Below, one piece after another: positions 24,116-35,352 of a DNA stretch of 64,000 bases. The translations under genes were made by a program, and so were the position numbers. This DNA is from Berberis thunbergii (Eukaryota; Streptophyta; Magnoliopsida; Ranunculales; Berberidaceae). The notes under the pieces were generated by a model. That model ran no database searches, had not been told where the DNA came from, and worked only from the letters and a program-made list of their open reading frames with translations. The DNA is taken from assembly GCA_003290165.1 (NCBI GenBank), contig QNQO01009140.1:1-64000 (forward strand), read 5' to 3'. Within the stretch, counting starts at the first letter, position 1. Each line of letters opens with the position of its first letter.

Positions 24116-25001
24116 AAACTACTGGATAATGAATGTTCAAAGTCAATACTCCTAAACAAGCTTCAATTTTTTTTCAAAATTTTTCTTTTTTTATTTAATG
24201 CAAGCCTAACCACTATATGAAGTTGACCTAACTCTAAACAAATTAAAAACAACGGGACCCCCTAAATGACACCTAAATGATGCACAAACAAAATGAATGT
24301 GGGCTTAAATTCAATTCAATTTACCTAACCGTGGGAGAGGCATGATAATTTCCTATCAATCCGCCACTACATAATTGCTCTTACCTCTTTTTTCACTCTT
24401 AGCTCAAAGTGAAATGCCAGTTCAAGAACTGTTCCCAGATGGGATATGTTCCTTCACTCGACCACTTTAAGCTATTAAACGTCCAAAGAGGGTTCCTATG
24501 AGCGTCACACCTGTCCTAGATAATTATCTTGCTACAAATTTTAAATAGTGAAGGTCTAGGTTCCTAACCCTAAAATAGATGGTGATTAACCTATCCGCAG
24601 GAGAGGGAACGGAGGTTTCAACTCAATCCTCCCACTATTCAAATTTGCATGCACTACTACCTAAAACAAGCTAAACACAAGTGATCACACAGAAACCGCA
24701 TGCAGCTGCGGTGGGTAGAAGTTACCTTCGGCGTGAACCTCTTTCGGGTTACTTGCGACGCCGGGTAGAAGTCGATTTCTGAGAGTTTCCTCGCGAATCA
24801 CAATATTTCACTTCGTTCCCATTTGAACTCCTATGTGTGTGACCGCCTGCAAAAATAATTCAAACTCAAACACATAAAACAAATAAGAAAAGCAAATAAA
24901 ACAAATAAGAAACTGACTCGTAACACTGTTCCTAAATAAAAAATTAAACCTAATTTATAAACTAGCAAAAACAACCCTAGATTTTGATTGTACCGTTACA
25001 A

Positions 25002-25019
25002 TCCCCAGCAACGACACCA
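25002..25019 (-). promoter_or_regulatory. Primer binding site of the Athila-like element
   Basis: The minus strand reads TGGTGTCGTTGCTGGGGA, six bases past the LTR end. This matches the Athila/Tat-type primer site (tRNA-Asp class TGGCGCCGTTGCCGGGGA) with three differences. It fixes the orientation and the LTR boundary. Confidence 0.85.
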
Positions 25020-25025
25020 AGAACT

Positions 25026-26850
25026 TGAAGGAGTTTTTATTAACCTAAATTAATAAGCTAATAAACCCTACTTGTAATATCGCAAGTGCACGACTGTCTA
25101 ATTGATAGACAGTGGCAAATACAGGTCGATCCCACGAGGGTTGACGAGACAGTCGAATTCTAAGACTTATTTGAACTAATTTATAGTTGGGGGTAACAAC
25201 AAATGAAAATCACTAAATTAAGAAAATGAAATTGACAACTAAAATTAAATTGATAAGATGATAGATAGGGGACCGAGACATCGAATCCACCACAGGTTCT
25301 TTGAGATTTTTATAATCCAAATTATTGTTTTCAAGAATTGACATGACTAACCTAAAGATTAATCTAAGTTCGCAATTGATTTCAGCAAAGGTATAAACCC
25401 CTAGCATTGCGTGTCTTCTTACGGGACACACAATCACAGGTTTATTTTAACTAATTCTAAACCCCTAGCATTGCATGTCTTCTTACGGCACACACAATCA
25501 CAGATTCAGATTAATTGATTAAATCAAACTTTGAATATCAATAAATGTCACTTCTAACTACCAACTAGTCTAGATAGTTAATCCGGATATAATCGATGAA
25601 AGCAAATTATTGAAACTCAGAAATCAAATGTGTTTAACATTCAAGTATATAGAAAACAATAAATTCAAATACAACAAACTCTAGGAAACCATGTGGTTTC
25701 ATCTTCGCCTTAGCGCTGGGTCTAGAAGATCATGGTGGCAGTGGTCACATCATCAGTGGAACGCATCCAGAGAAAAAAAACTATTGATGGACTGTGGTGG
25801 CTCAGAGCAAACACTGGGGTGCAAATAGCCAAAATATTTTGAAAACAATTTTCTCCCGCCAGCCAGAAAACCTGCGTCTTCGTCTCCAGCGAGCCTGCTT
25901 TGCGCCGCCGCTGATGCTTGCTTCGCCTACGCCTTCTTAGTTGCTGTTAATTCTGCAAGAGCGAAAGAGAGATTAAGGAGAAACGAGAGAGAGAAAAAGA
26001 CGAGGAGGAGGATGAGAACGGGCGAGAGAAACAAAGGCGGTGCTCCATGTTTGTTGCTCCTGTCTCGGTGGTGGTGTGCGAGCTAGTCTGAGGTTGATCA
26101 AAGGAGATGGATTAGGGAGAGATGGAGGAGTAACGTGAGAGAGAGAGAGTTTCGGCGATGATGGTGTGTGTGGGTTGTTAGTCGGCTGCGAGAGAGGAAA
26201 ACAGGGACGTGCTCCCTGTTTCTCCTGTGTTTTGTGCGCGAGGATGATGATGGTGAGGGACGTCTGATGGTGGTGCTCGGTGGTTGTGGCTACTATAGAA
26301 AGAAACAGGGAGAGGAGCGGTGGTTGTGCGTGGTTATGTTGATGCAGGAGTTGAGATGAAGGACCAAAGAAAAAAAAAGAAGAGGGACTGCAGTGATGGA
26401 GGGATGATCGCACTGCCGATTCTCCTATCGAGTGAGGATCGCCGGAAGGGGGTATTGGCGCGGTGGCTGGAAAAGAGAGCAGGAGAAAAGGAACGTGGAA
26501 GAAGAGAAAAGAGTCCTTATCTCCAAAAAGGGGAGAACCTAAATAGGTATCTCCTATTTTCTTGGGTTGGGTTTTTATGCTAGTTTTTTGGGTTTGGGCT
26601 TAGGTTAAATTAGGTGGCCCTAGGTTTGTTTGGGTTAGGTTTAAGTATGTGACCCTCTACTTTGTACCACCGCTAGAATCGACCAATTAATATATCATTT
26701 CCTCAAATTGTCACCTTTATGCGATTTCATCGTTCACACTCAAATTCCTACAAAAACATGAAAATGAAATAATTAGAATAAAATATACTAATTGAAACAT
26801 TAACATATATAAATTAAGGGATATATTATGTAATAATTACGTGACTATCA
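25026..26850 (-). repeat. 5' LTR of the Athila-like element, 1825 bp
   Basis: On the minus strand it starts TGATAGTCACG and ends CCTTCA, next to the PBS. It contains the GCAAGTGCACG and CGATCCCACGAGG motifs seen near LTR ends in this superfamily. A GA-rich segment at about 25970-26520 creates long but spurious ORFs on both strands. Confidence 0.85.
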
Positions 26851-26855
26851 TTATA

Positions 26856-27730
26856 CAAACCCATGAAGTTTTCCCAATAAGGATGACATATGCTCTTTCT
26901 TGACATTCGTCATATTTTTTCTAACAAACACTTCAATCTCTATAAGTTGGACTTCGACCATGTCATGCATTTTTTCCGATACAATATAAAATGTGCCTTG
27001 GAAGTTTCCAACATTTTCTTTAAACTGGAGTGTGCGCTTTCAACGCTACTGATTGTCCTTCAGCCAAAATGCAAGAAAGTGTCGGTCCATGCATTCACAA
27101 AGAACTCCTTATGCAATACCAAACTGTTCGCAGATAGTCCAAACACTTGGGATGTGATGCCCATATTCTCTCGAAATCAACAATGCCCTTGTTCCATTAT
27201 TGCTCTATAGTTGATATATACAAATTTGAGAAATATTCGATTAATTTGTTCCACCCTCATTATCTTCAAAGTGTTTTTTGAAATTCTTTTCCATATTTGT
27301 ATTTAGGCGCCACTTGCACAACAATATTTGTTTCGGAGAAGACTCGTTTAATGGTTTTGAACAAACCAAACTCCCTGTCAATCACAAACACCGTTGGCAA
27401 GTTGTTTAACTCAAACACTCTTGGTAGTTTTCCAAAGCCCAAGTGTACGGTTGTTCATTGTTTAAAAGAGATAAAACAACAACCGACATTGAAAGTCTTG
27501 TCGGTTGACGTGACACCCACAACCTCAAATAGCGACATTCGATAGTGATTGATTTTGTAGGTGCAATCCATAAGCATCACTAATGGGAAACACTTCCCTA
27601 ATTGAATTGACTTGGGATTCGACTAGAAAGTATTGGTGACTCTATTCTGATCGTCGAATGTATGTACTCAATATAACCATTCTTGCTTTAAAGATTAATT
27701 TTCAGACCCTTTTGCCCTTATCTTAGGTTA
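26856..27730 (-). pseudogene. MULE (Mutator-like) transposase core, 5' piece, decayed
   Basis: The minus strand reads MLMDCTYKINHYRMSLFEVV, then GVTSTDKTFNVGCCFISF at 27600-27480, the classic MULE/FAR1 DDE core start. FVIDREFGLFKTIKRVFSET at about 27395 contains the second catalytic Asp. Further on, MHDMVEVQLIEIEVFVRKNM near 26950 matches the helical region before the C-terminal zinc tail. The catalytic Glu region near 27040 is frame-broken. The N-terminal DNA-binding part before 27730 was not recognised. The gene is cut at 26855 by the Athila-like insertion and resumes at 21240. Confidence 0.78.
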
Positions 27731-29178
27731 AACCATAGTTAAGCCCAAAATAGATGTTGGGGAAGATGAATACTAAACACTAATTATTTGAAAAAGTTTA
27801 GAAGTTTAAATAATTAACATGATTTTTTTTGTTACTTGTGTGATCTAGTACACAATTAAAAGTAGTTATAATCTAACAATAAGCATAACAACAACAGTAA
27901 GCATATGACAATATATGCACCAAAGGTCATTTCATTAACAAAAAGCATATAATTACAATTATAGTTTTCTTACTAGAAATAAAATATGCAAACTCAACCA
28001 TATTCATCTAATTTACATGTCTAGGAAAAGAGCATGCAAGCTTAACCATGTTCATCAATTCTAAAGATCTATGAAAAAAGCATGGAAACTCAACCAAAAT
28101 ACAAAGTTATATGACATAACCCAAAATGAACCAAACATATAATGAATGAAGCTAATGATGGACTACATGAGAGGTTGAAGCTCTTTAGGGCTAAGTCAAG
28201 TTTTGTGACAGATGAACATCATTTTCCCATTGCATAGCTGGTGTGAAGGGTGCGCCGCTAGCCTTTCTATTAATTTTATCCTTAGACTTCTTCCTTAGAG
28301 ATGGCATGGAGGGGAGGTCAGCCATCAAGTCAATATGTATGAAAAGGCCCACATCTATGTTTTCAATAATGAACACAAGCCCCCATCATATAGTCATGTA
28401 TGTTGATTCAATTGACTCCCATGATTGATCATGAATGTTCTCAATTGACTTGTCATTTCCCTACAATCAATGACAATGTGTTATAAACTTTACGCATTCA
28501 GTATATCTTGCATATACAAATATATATATAAGTATACTTAGTATAATACATCATACACATACAAGTTTGTATAACACACCCATCGTGTATGGAAAATCAC
28601 TATTTACATTATAAATTAAGTCAAAGAGTGTTGAATCTTTAGTATGCAAAATCACTATGTACATATCAAGAAACCACAACCCAAAATTTGATTTTTGTGG
28701 AGAAACTTTTTCTATTAGAAATTTCAGATCAAGCTATTTTCATAGTAGTCTTAAAGGTTTTGTTAATGGGTATTTGTGTATGAATTGGCTAAGATTTCTA
28801 ATTTACTAAGCTAAAATTAATTAGTTGATTGCTTTATGTGTATGTGTTGCAGTATTCAGGGAGTTCAACTAATACAATACCCAAAACAAAAACTAATGTA
28901 TTTTCAATCTAAGAGGCTTATACTTGACAACCTATGTTAGAAATTTCAGATTAAACTAATCACCTTACTAAATATACTTTACAAATGTCTGATTTTCACG
29001 TGCTTTTATGATTTTTATTTCAGCCATAACATTTGTTTCAGTATCAAGGCCTGCGGTTTGTAACATCGTCATTGGAGAAGAAAGCACAGGGAGTTAATGT
29101 TGCGAAATATCAAACCCCAGACCGATCTCAAGAAACACATGAGAGGTCCACTCAGAAGCGGCAAATGAAGTAGTAGAA
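27731..29178. other. Unassigned region upstream of the MULE transposase
   Basis: No gene is recognised with confidence. A possible plus-strand exon at 29040-29172 follows a TTTCAG acceptor and reads LRFVTSSLEKKAQGVNVAKY before ending in TAG; its family is unknown. A minus frame at 28376-28191 with MADLPSMPSLRKKSKDKI was also not recognised. The right terminus of the MULE should lie here but was not seen. Confidence 0.3.
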
Positions 29179-29444
29179 TGTCACAACCCGATCCACATGA
29201 TACAATATAGTCTGCTCTAGGCCCAACCTAACAACCCGCACGACTTTAAAACGTATTGTGTTATATGGATCCAAACTCGCACATATATAGCATATATCAT
29301 TCCCTCACCCAGAGGATGTGGGACTATAACCCCCTAATAGCATGCCAGCCTATGAGCCTGCTCACACATGAAGCTGCCAGCCTCAGAGCTCGCCCACACA
29401 AGGTAGTTTGTCAGTCTCAAAGCCCACCCACATAAGGTGTTACA
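29179..29444 (-). repeat. 3' LTR of a non-coding LTR element
   Basis: The plus strand reads TGTCACAACCCGATCCACAT at one end and GGTGTTACA at the other, giving TGT...ACA ends. The adjacent 29445-29461 is a C-run (a polypurine tract GGGGGGTGCAT on the minus strand), which marks this as a 3' LTR in minus orientation. The interior shares AAAGTCGTGCGGG-type and GATGTGGGACTATAA words with 31420 and 53943. Confidence 0.7.
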
Positions 29445-31404
29445 ATGCACCCCCCTTAGGGCCAAACGTTTTCATTGGTACACTTCGGCTAGGTCTGACT
29501 ATGATACCATTCTTTAAAATTCCAAAAAAATAAATACCCAAATTCATGTTAAAACAAGCATAACGAGGCGTATTGACTTTTACAGGTGAAATAGTAATTT
29601 AATAAAACTCACAATTTTAGTATTTCATTTGATAGATTTAAACACAAGGATTACAACAACAAAAACAACTTCTAAATCGGAGTTTCGGATAGTGTTTTAG
29701 ACCAAGTCAAAGTCGAAGTCAATATTGATGACGTCATCATCATCTACCTCGGAGAAACAACGTTTAATTCCCTGGACACAGTCAGATTGAAACAACCATA
29801 AATCTTTCATTTCTTACTCATTTTCAATGATCCACCTACCGATAGAAACCTTAGATTATGATCTATCAACTAATTATTATTTTTTTGATAAATTTTTTAC
29901 TTAGGTACATTAATTTCACCATGAAAATACTCATTTCACATGTTTTCCTTATTTGATACATAAATAGAAACTGACTTTTGCTCCAACATTCATAACTCAG
30001 AATTATACGTCATATCTAATATGAATTCTAAAAAAAATCAAGTCATACCACACCCAAACTTCAACGAAAAACATTCAACTAAAATAAAATTGTATTTATC
30101 TAAATGTCTCAAGGAAACAAATAGGAATAGTGATCATATTCACATCAAACACCTCAGCCAACACCTCCAGAGGGGGGATTTGATCGATGGTTTGATCGTA
30201 ATATGGTTATTGTAGGGTTTCAAAAGATTAGTAAGGAGGGTTTTGTTGTTTTTTTTGTTGGAGAGAATTCATAATACAATACTACTGAGTAGGCAGAGAG
30301 AAAAATACAAACAATAGTAAAAAAGAAGAAGGGATGGCTTTGCTGGTGGGAGCTGTTGCGATGCTCGATTACAATCGAGCTTGTCACCGGAGAAGAAGAG
30401 AAATAGGCGCAGAAAGGAAGGAGGAAAAAAGAAGAAAGAAAAGGGTTTTGTTTTCTTTTATAAGGTGGGCGGTTATCCGCCCCCACTGCAACTCTGAGGG
30501 CATTCACCCTATAACTTACCAAAATAAAGCCCTAAAAATTGAAATTTTAATTCAAATAAATTTAACTCTATTATAATTAATTTAAAATAAAATAAGAGTT
30601 ATGAAATTTACGGGTGTTACATCGTACACACGTTAAATGAAATCTTGCCTGAGATTCGAAAGATAAGTGTGTTGGGTGAATTTCCAAAAATACACAATTT
30701 GGCAAATGAAATAAGATTTTTAAAAAATACAATTTCAAATGAGAAAATATTCAGGTGTTATATTTATAGAAAATTTACATCATACAAATCACCACACCAA
30801 ACATAGATAGACACAAGTCTACTAAATGCATATAATTATATTATTTTAAGGAAATACAAAAGTAAAAAATTGAGACTCTTTGTATAAAAATATTTATTAA
30901 GGTCATTGAAAAATTACGGGTGTTACAATGTATACACCTCAAAGAGAATATCGGGACATGGAGGGAATGACTAATTAAATAATATATTGAGAAGCTACCG
31001 CTTATTGAATGAAGGATCACTAAAGTCCAAACATAGAGCAACCAATCCTAATTAAATTTTCTATTAACAACCTTTTAAGAAATAATTATACATAAAAGTA
31101 ACTAGCAAGTAGTATATGTACATGCACATAACTTCATAAAGATAAACCCACAAAGGTATATGATAAAAATTTAATAAGTATTGAAAAAAAAATACATGGT
31201 GCTACAATATATACAAGTTCAAAGAAATTTCGTCTTGAGAATTACAAAATTGGTAATTAAACACTAGTAATAACAAAACCACTAAAATACTAAAGATTTA
31301 AGGTTCAATCTTCTCACTTTATCTCTAAACTTTTACGTTCTTACTCACCCATATCAACATTCCGTGGATCACCTAGACTCGACCCCAGCATAGGCTAATC
31401 AAAT
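29445..31404 (-). mobile_element. Internal region of a non-autonomous LTR element (no coding seen)
   Basis: Between the polypurine tract and the primer site no gag or pol motif appears. ACGGGTGTTACA-type sequences recur at about 30608, 30915 and 31195, so part of it is tandemly repeated. This is compatible with a small non-coding LTR element (TRIM/LARD-like) or a heavily deleted Ty3 element. Confidence 0.5.
30590..31265. repeat. Three spaced copies of an LTR-end-like block, about 290 bp apart
   Basis: Blocks at about 30600, 30900 and 31185 share (T/A)ACGGGTGTTACA, then TATACAC, then AAAGAAAT-TCG--TGAGATT. The preceding ATAAAAAT-TTAATAAG--ATTGAAAAA is shared by the last two. The sequence between blocks is poorly conserved, so this is an old tandem duplication or nested LTR ends. 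Confidence 0.5.
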
Positions 31405-31416
31405 GCTCTGATACCA
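31405..31416 (-). promoter_or_regulatory. Primer binding site (initiator tRNA-Met type)
   Basis: The minus strand reads TGGTATCAGAGC, a perfect match to the standard plant tRNA-iMet primer site. It lies three bases inside the LTR that starts at 31420. Confidence 0.85.
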
Positions 31417-31419
31417 TTC

Positions 31420-31560
31420 TGTCACGACCCGATCCACATGATACAATATTGTCTGCTCTCGGTACAACCTAACTACCCGCACAGCTTTAAAATACGTTGT
31501 GTCATGGGGAGTTATAGTCCCACATCACCTGGGTGAGTTATAGTCTAATAAAAATGTACA
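31420..31560 (-). repeat. 5' LTR fragment paired with 29179-29444
   Basis: It starts TGTCACGACCCGATCCACAT and keeps about 140 bp of homology with 29179 onward (ACAATATTGTCTGCTCTCGG, CCCGCACAGCTTTAAAA) before the similarity is lost, so the U3 side is truncated or replaced. Confidence 0.7.
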
Positions 31561-32045
31561 CTAGACTCAACACTTTCTTTTGATTGCTATATAAATGTTA
31601 GCAGAGTTGACTATGCTAGCGCAGTTCACTATGCTTATGCTAAACTGGTAATGCTAATCAGGATAATTTTGCATACTTCCATTATGATAAATGTGACAAA
31701 ACAATCTTCAGTAAAAATATTCAAATTCCAATGATCAGATCCATAACATTAACTAACCATAAGCATGCAAAATGGAAAACATTATTCGATCTCTCTAGAC
31801 ACCATGTTTATGTAATTCATCCACACAACTTAGGCAATGAAGCAAATGTTGATCTTGTAAACAAAATTCAACAGTGCTATAAGCGATGATGCGTGCAATA
31901 TCACTACTACAAAATGGGCAATTATGGCAGATGATATATGCTCCTAGCGGATTCAGGGTATTCGTCAGACAAAGAAAAATCTTGACACCTTTATTCGTCA
32001 GGATAATGTTAATGACATTTATATTTACCACGAAGATATAAAGAT

Positions 32046-32068
32046 GGAAATCCCCCCCCCCCCCCCAC
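32046..32068. repeat. Poly-C tract
   Basis: A run of about 17 C interrupted only at the edges, within the left subterminal region of the CACTA element. Its length is prone to sequencing error. Confidence 0.7.
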
Positions 32069-32354
32069 CAAATGTCCATTAAAAATTATTAAAATTTGTG
32101 TCGGTGGTTATAAATCCTAAATTGGGGTTTATATTCGCCATGAAAATACAAAGAGGAAAAAATTCCCGTCCAATTTCTCATTAAAAATCAATAAAATTGG
32201 TGTTGATGGTTATAAATCCTAAAGTGGGGTTTATATTCGCCATGAAAGTCCAAAACGGGAAATATTACCGTTAAACTGCTCATTAAATATTGATATTATT
32301 TGTGATAGAGGTTGTAGTTTCCACGAATTCTAAAATTTCGGCTACCAATAATAT

Positions 32355-32915
32355 TAGGGGTGGGCAAAAATCGATTTAAATTCGGTTAACCGACCGAACC
32401 GATTTTCAAATTCGGTTCGGTAACCGAACCGAAATATGAGTAGAAAGAAAATAATTTAAACCGAACCGAACCAATTATAAACGGTTCAAAATCGGTTTAC
32501 GATTTTGAACCGACCGATTTATAACCGAACCGACCGATTAATTAAATATATATAAATAACTAAATAAAAAGTAGGTGTCGATACTTGATTAGTGCAACAA
32601 ATGCATTGCAATACACCCTGTTGCACTAAATCACCCCATTCTCTCAAAGTTTTCAATTTTGGGCTAAAAATTGAGTCTATAAAAAAATTGGATCTGTAAA
32701 AAAATTGGACATGTTTTAATGAAAGTCTTTCAAATGCTTGAGCCTGAAATTTCGGTCCAACCGAACCAAACTGATCCGAAATTCGGTTCAACCGAATTCA
32801 TCGGTTTACAAATAAAAAATTCGGTTTCGGTTTGAGTTTTGGACAAACCGAATTAAATCGGTTCGAAATCGGTTTGGGGCTCAAAACCGAACCGAACCGA
32901 CATTGCCCACCCCTA
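32355..32915. mobile_element. hAT-type MITE nested in the CACTA element, 561 bp
   Basis: The ends TAGGGGTGGGC and the exact inverse GCCCACCCCTA are flanked by a perfect 8-bp duplication, AATAATAT (32347-32354 and 32916-32923). Subterminal zones repeat AACCGAACCGA and TCGGTT in opposite orientations. There is no coding capacity; it postdates the CACTA insertion. Confidence 0.93.
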
Positions 32916-33488
32916 AATAATATTCTTGGCATTTTGGGGGTGTGTAAATCCGCAAGGATATCAAAACCCCAAACTAAGAGTGGTGTATATCCGCCGGGAT
33001 ATGGAAACCCAAACTCGAAGTCACCTATCCATTTTCCCCTATGTCGGTTGAACCAAAAACCCTAAATTTTATCGCTTCTTCTTCTTCTTCTTGAGAGAGA
33101 CTCGAACTAAGGGTCTGAGAAGTAGAAGCGGGCTAAACTTTCCCTATTTCGGTGATTCTTGGATCAAAGGTGACAACTCCATTCTCATATTCCCTTGACC
33201 ACACAAATCATGAACTGTGTGGGGAAAAGGATCTATCTTTAGTCACAAGGTTCGCCTCCATGTTGGTCTATGTTAGGTTTTGGCGAAGTTTGTATTGAAA
33301 GTTTGTAATTCTTCACAAGTTGTATCATCTGAATACTCTCAATTTGGTAGAATAATTTGGTTGGTAGTTGTATCTAAGCATATGTCATCCCAGTTGACTG
33401 AACCATTCCTCTATAGGCATGAATTGCTATCAATGAGGCCATGGCAGCATTTACCTATTCATACTAATGAAGTGCCAACTACTTTCAG

Positions 33489-34032
33489 GTCTCCAGTGAT
33501 TGGCCATTTGAGGATTCTCTGCCTTCATATGGTCACGGTAGGGAATTGCCTGGTAAAAGGCATCGAAGCCTCATTCATGGGGAAAATGTAACAGATGTCA
33601 TAATTACAGGTTAGTGATATCAAGTCAGAATTAGTGTATCCGTATTCATCACACCTATTTCAGACATCTTATTTATTGGTCTGCAGGCGATGATGGAACC
33701 ATAGACGGGCAAGGGATTGTATGGTGGAACTGGTTCAGGAATGGAAGTCTGAACTGCACTCGGCCCCATTTGGTTGAATTGAAGAACTCAAGTGCAGTGG
33801 TCATCAAAAACTTGACCTTTTGTGAACCCGCCATTTTGGACCATCCACCCTGTATATTGCAGGTTTGCCCCTCTGCAAAATTCAATAACTTTGGATCTTG
33901 TTGAGTTGTTGCATTTATAAAAAGAATTCACCTCTGACCACTCAATTTTCTAAATGAACAGTCAAGTCCTCGTCCAGAACGTAACTATCCTTGCTCCTCT
34001 TGATTCGCCCAATACAGATGGGATTGATCCAG
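33489..34032 (+). pseudogene. Captured polygalacturonase (GH28) gene fragment, three spliced exons
   Basis: Exon 33489-33609 reads VSSDWPFEDSLPSYGHGREL and then VTDVIIT. Exon 33687-33862 reads GDDGTIDGQGIVWWNWFRNG, then TRPHLVELKNSSAVVIKNLT. Exon 33962-34032 reads QVLVQNVTILAPLDSPNTDG before a GTGAGC donor. The order and the two GT-AG introns match plant pectin-lyase-fold polygalacturonases, and the NTDG catalytic block is present. The fragment stops before the downstream catalytic GDD block. A one-base gain near 33831 shifts the frame just before the expected TIHPVYCS block. Intact intron structure inside a CACTA element means that genomic DNA, not a cDNA, was captured. It cannot make an active enzyme. 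Confidence 0.88.
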
Positions 34033-34708
34033 GTGAGCTTCTGAACAGGTCTGGCTTCAGTTTTTTCTTGTTGATTTGAAAGAAAAAAAAAACAATAAAC
34101 ACTAGTAGTTGACATGGTGAATGCTTGAAGTAGAGGAGGTAAACAAGATGGTTCACTCTTTCAATGGTTTGTCAAGGAAGGAAACATGAAACATGGTTCA
34201 TGCATGGTTTTGTGGGGGTGGTTACATTTGCACATTTTCTTGGTAAAGGGAATTATACATATTTGTGTAAGCAGACTATTCAAAATATGTTTTTTGATGA
34301 AATGTAATCACTCTGTTCCTCTAATTAGAGCTAGTTTTCTGCAACCGGGACTTGCAAATCAAATGGTTAGTAATCCTTTTGTGGCGAAAAAAAAACTGCA
34401 TTCAAATTCTTCTTTTTAAGATCTAAAACTTCATCCTACATTCTTCATGAAATATCTATGATTTATCTCAACTTCATCTGATGAGAAAATTCACCTTTAG
34501 ATGAAACATCACGTTTGTCCAATGTGTTGGTTAATTCAGTTGTTGATGATGTGTTAAATGATATGATGATATGGAGGCTTAAATTAGTTTTAGTTTATTT
34601 ATGCACTCATGTAAATTTTTTTCCATAATGGATTTACTTATGCTAGATAAAGTTTCATGTTTTACTTAATGTTTTATTATTATAATTGAACTTAAATAAC
34701 TAATGTAG

Positions 34709-35352
34709 TTGACAGAGAAGATATGGAAATCAACATGAATAAGGATGGAGAGGAGCCCCATTCGGGTAAGATATAGCTTGTGTATATAAATAAATTTACT
34801 ATTTTTTACATAATTTAATATATTTTTCATTCACAAAACTAATCAACATGAATATGCAGATGTTCCTTCAGCTAATACTCAAGGGCCTGGGAGGGTTATT
34901 TGGCCAACCGATGAGTATAAAGGAAGAGAATATTGTGAATTTAATAAATTTGGGCAGTGCGATGGTGATAGCAGTGTGCGGTTCTCGAAATTTATAGGGT
35001 CTAAGGTGCGAGATCCTACTAATCTTCCTCTATAAAGATTGGAGATTAGTTCCTGCAAGATATAAGGAAGCTTTATGGGAAAGTATAAAGGTATGTAACT
35101 ATTCATATTTTAATATAAATTGGATGACATATAGAACATATCTGCGATTTTGGCATTTTACATGATTTGTTTTCCTTGTGAATGTAGAGCACAATTGATT
35201 TTAGGGATGAAAATATGAATAGGATGCCACTTATTAGGCGCATGACATTGTCCACTGCTGCTCATCAATATAGAGATTACAGGATGGAGTTGTATAAGAA
35301 ATACTATCTTGATAAAGAACCGCGTGTGCGAAGGATGTCCTCAAAATTTTGA
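34709..35352 (+). pseudogene. TnpA-like plant transposase (transposase_24 / Ptta-En/Spm type), C-terminal part
   Basis: Exon 34709-34764 has MEINMNKDGEEPHS. Exon 34860-35092 has GRVIWPTDEYKGREYCEFNK, RFSKFIGSKVRDPTNLPL and DWRLVPARYKEALWESIK. Exon 35188-35352 has MNRMPLIRRMTLSTAAHQYR and ends in TGA. The WPTDEY and DWR--P--YKE--W blocks are those of the second CACTA ORF, a protein that binds subterminal repeats. A frame break lies at about 35034 after NLPL, so the product is interrupted. It is shorter than usual at the C-terminus. Confidence 0.72.

Larger units (their letters stand above)
21246..26850 (-). mobile_element. Athila-like Ty3 retrotransposon, internally deleted, 5.6 kb
   Basis: Oriented on the minus strand. 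The full 5' LTR is 25026-26850 and the 3' LTR remnant is 21246-21481; both end in TCA at the low-coordinate side. A 5-bp duplication, TTATA, flanks the whole element (21241-21245 and 26851-26855) and fits canonical TG...CA ends. The order is 5' LTR, PBS, gag, protease, then directly the 3' LTR remnant. RT, RNase H and integrase are absent. It sits inside the MULE transposase gene. Confidence 0.9.

Noticed and set aside
25973..26583. ORFs of 87-146 residues on both strands
   Set aside because: Inside the Athila-like 5' LTR, in a GA/CT-rich stretch; compositional artefacts.
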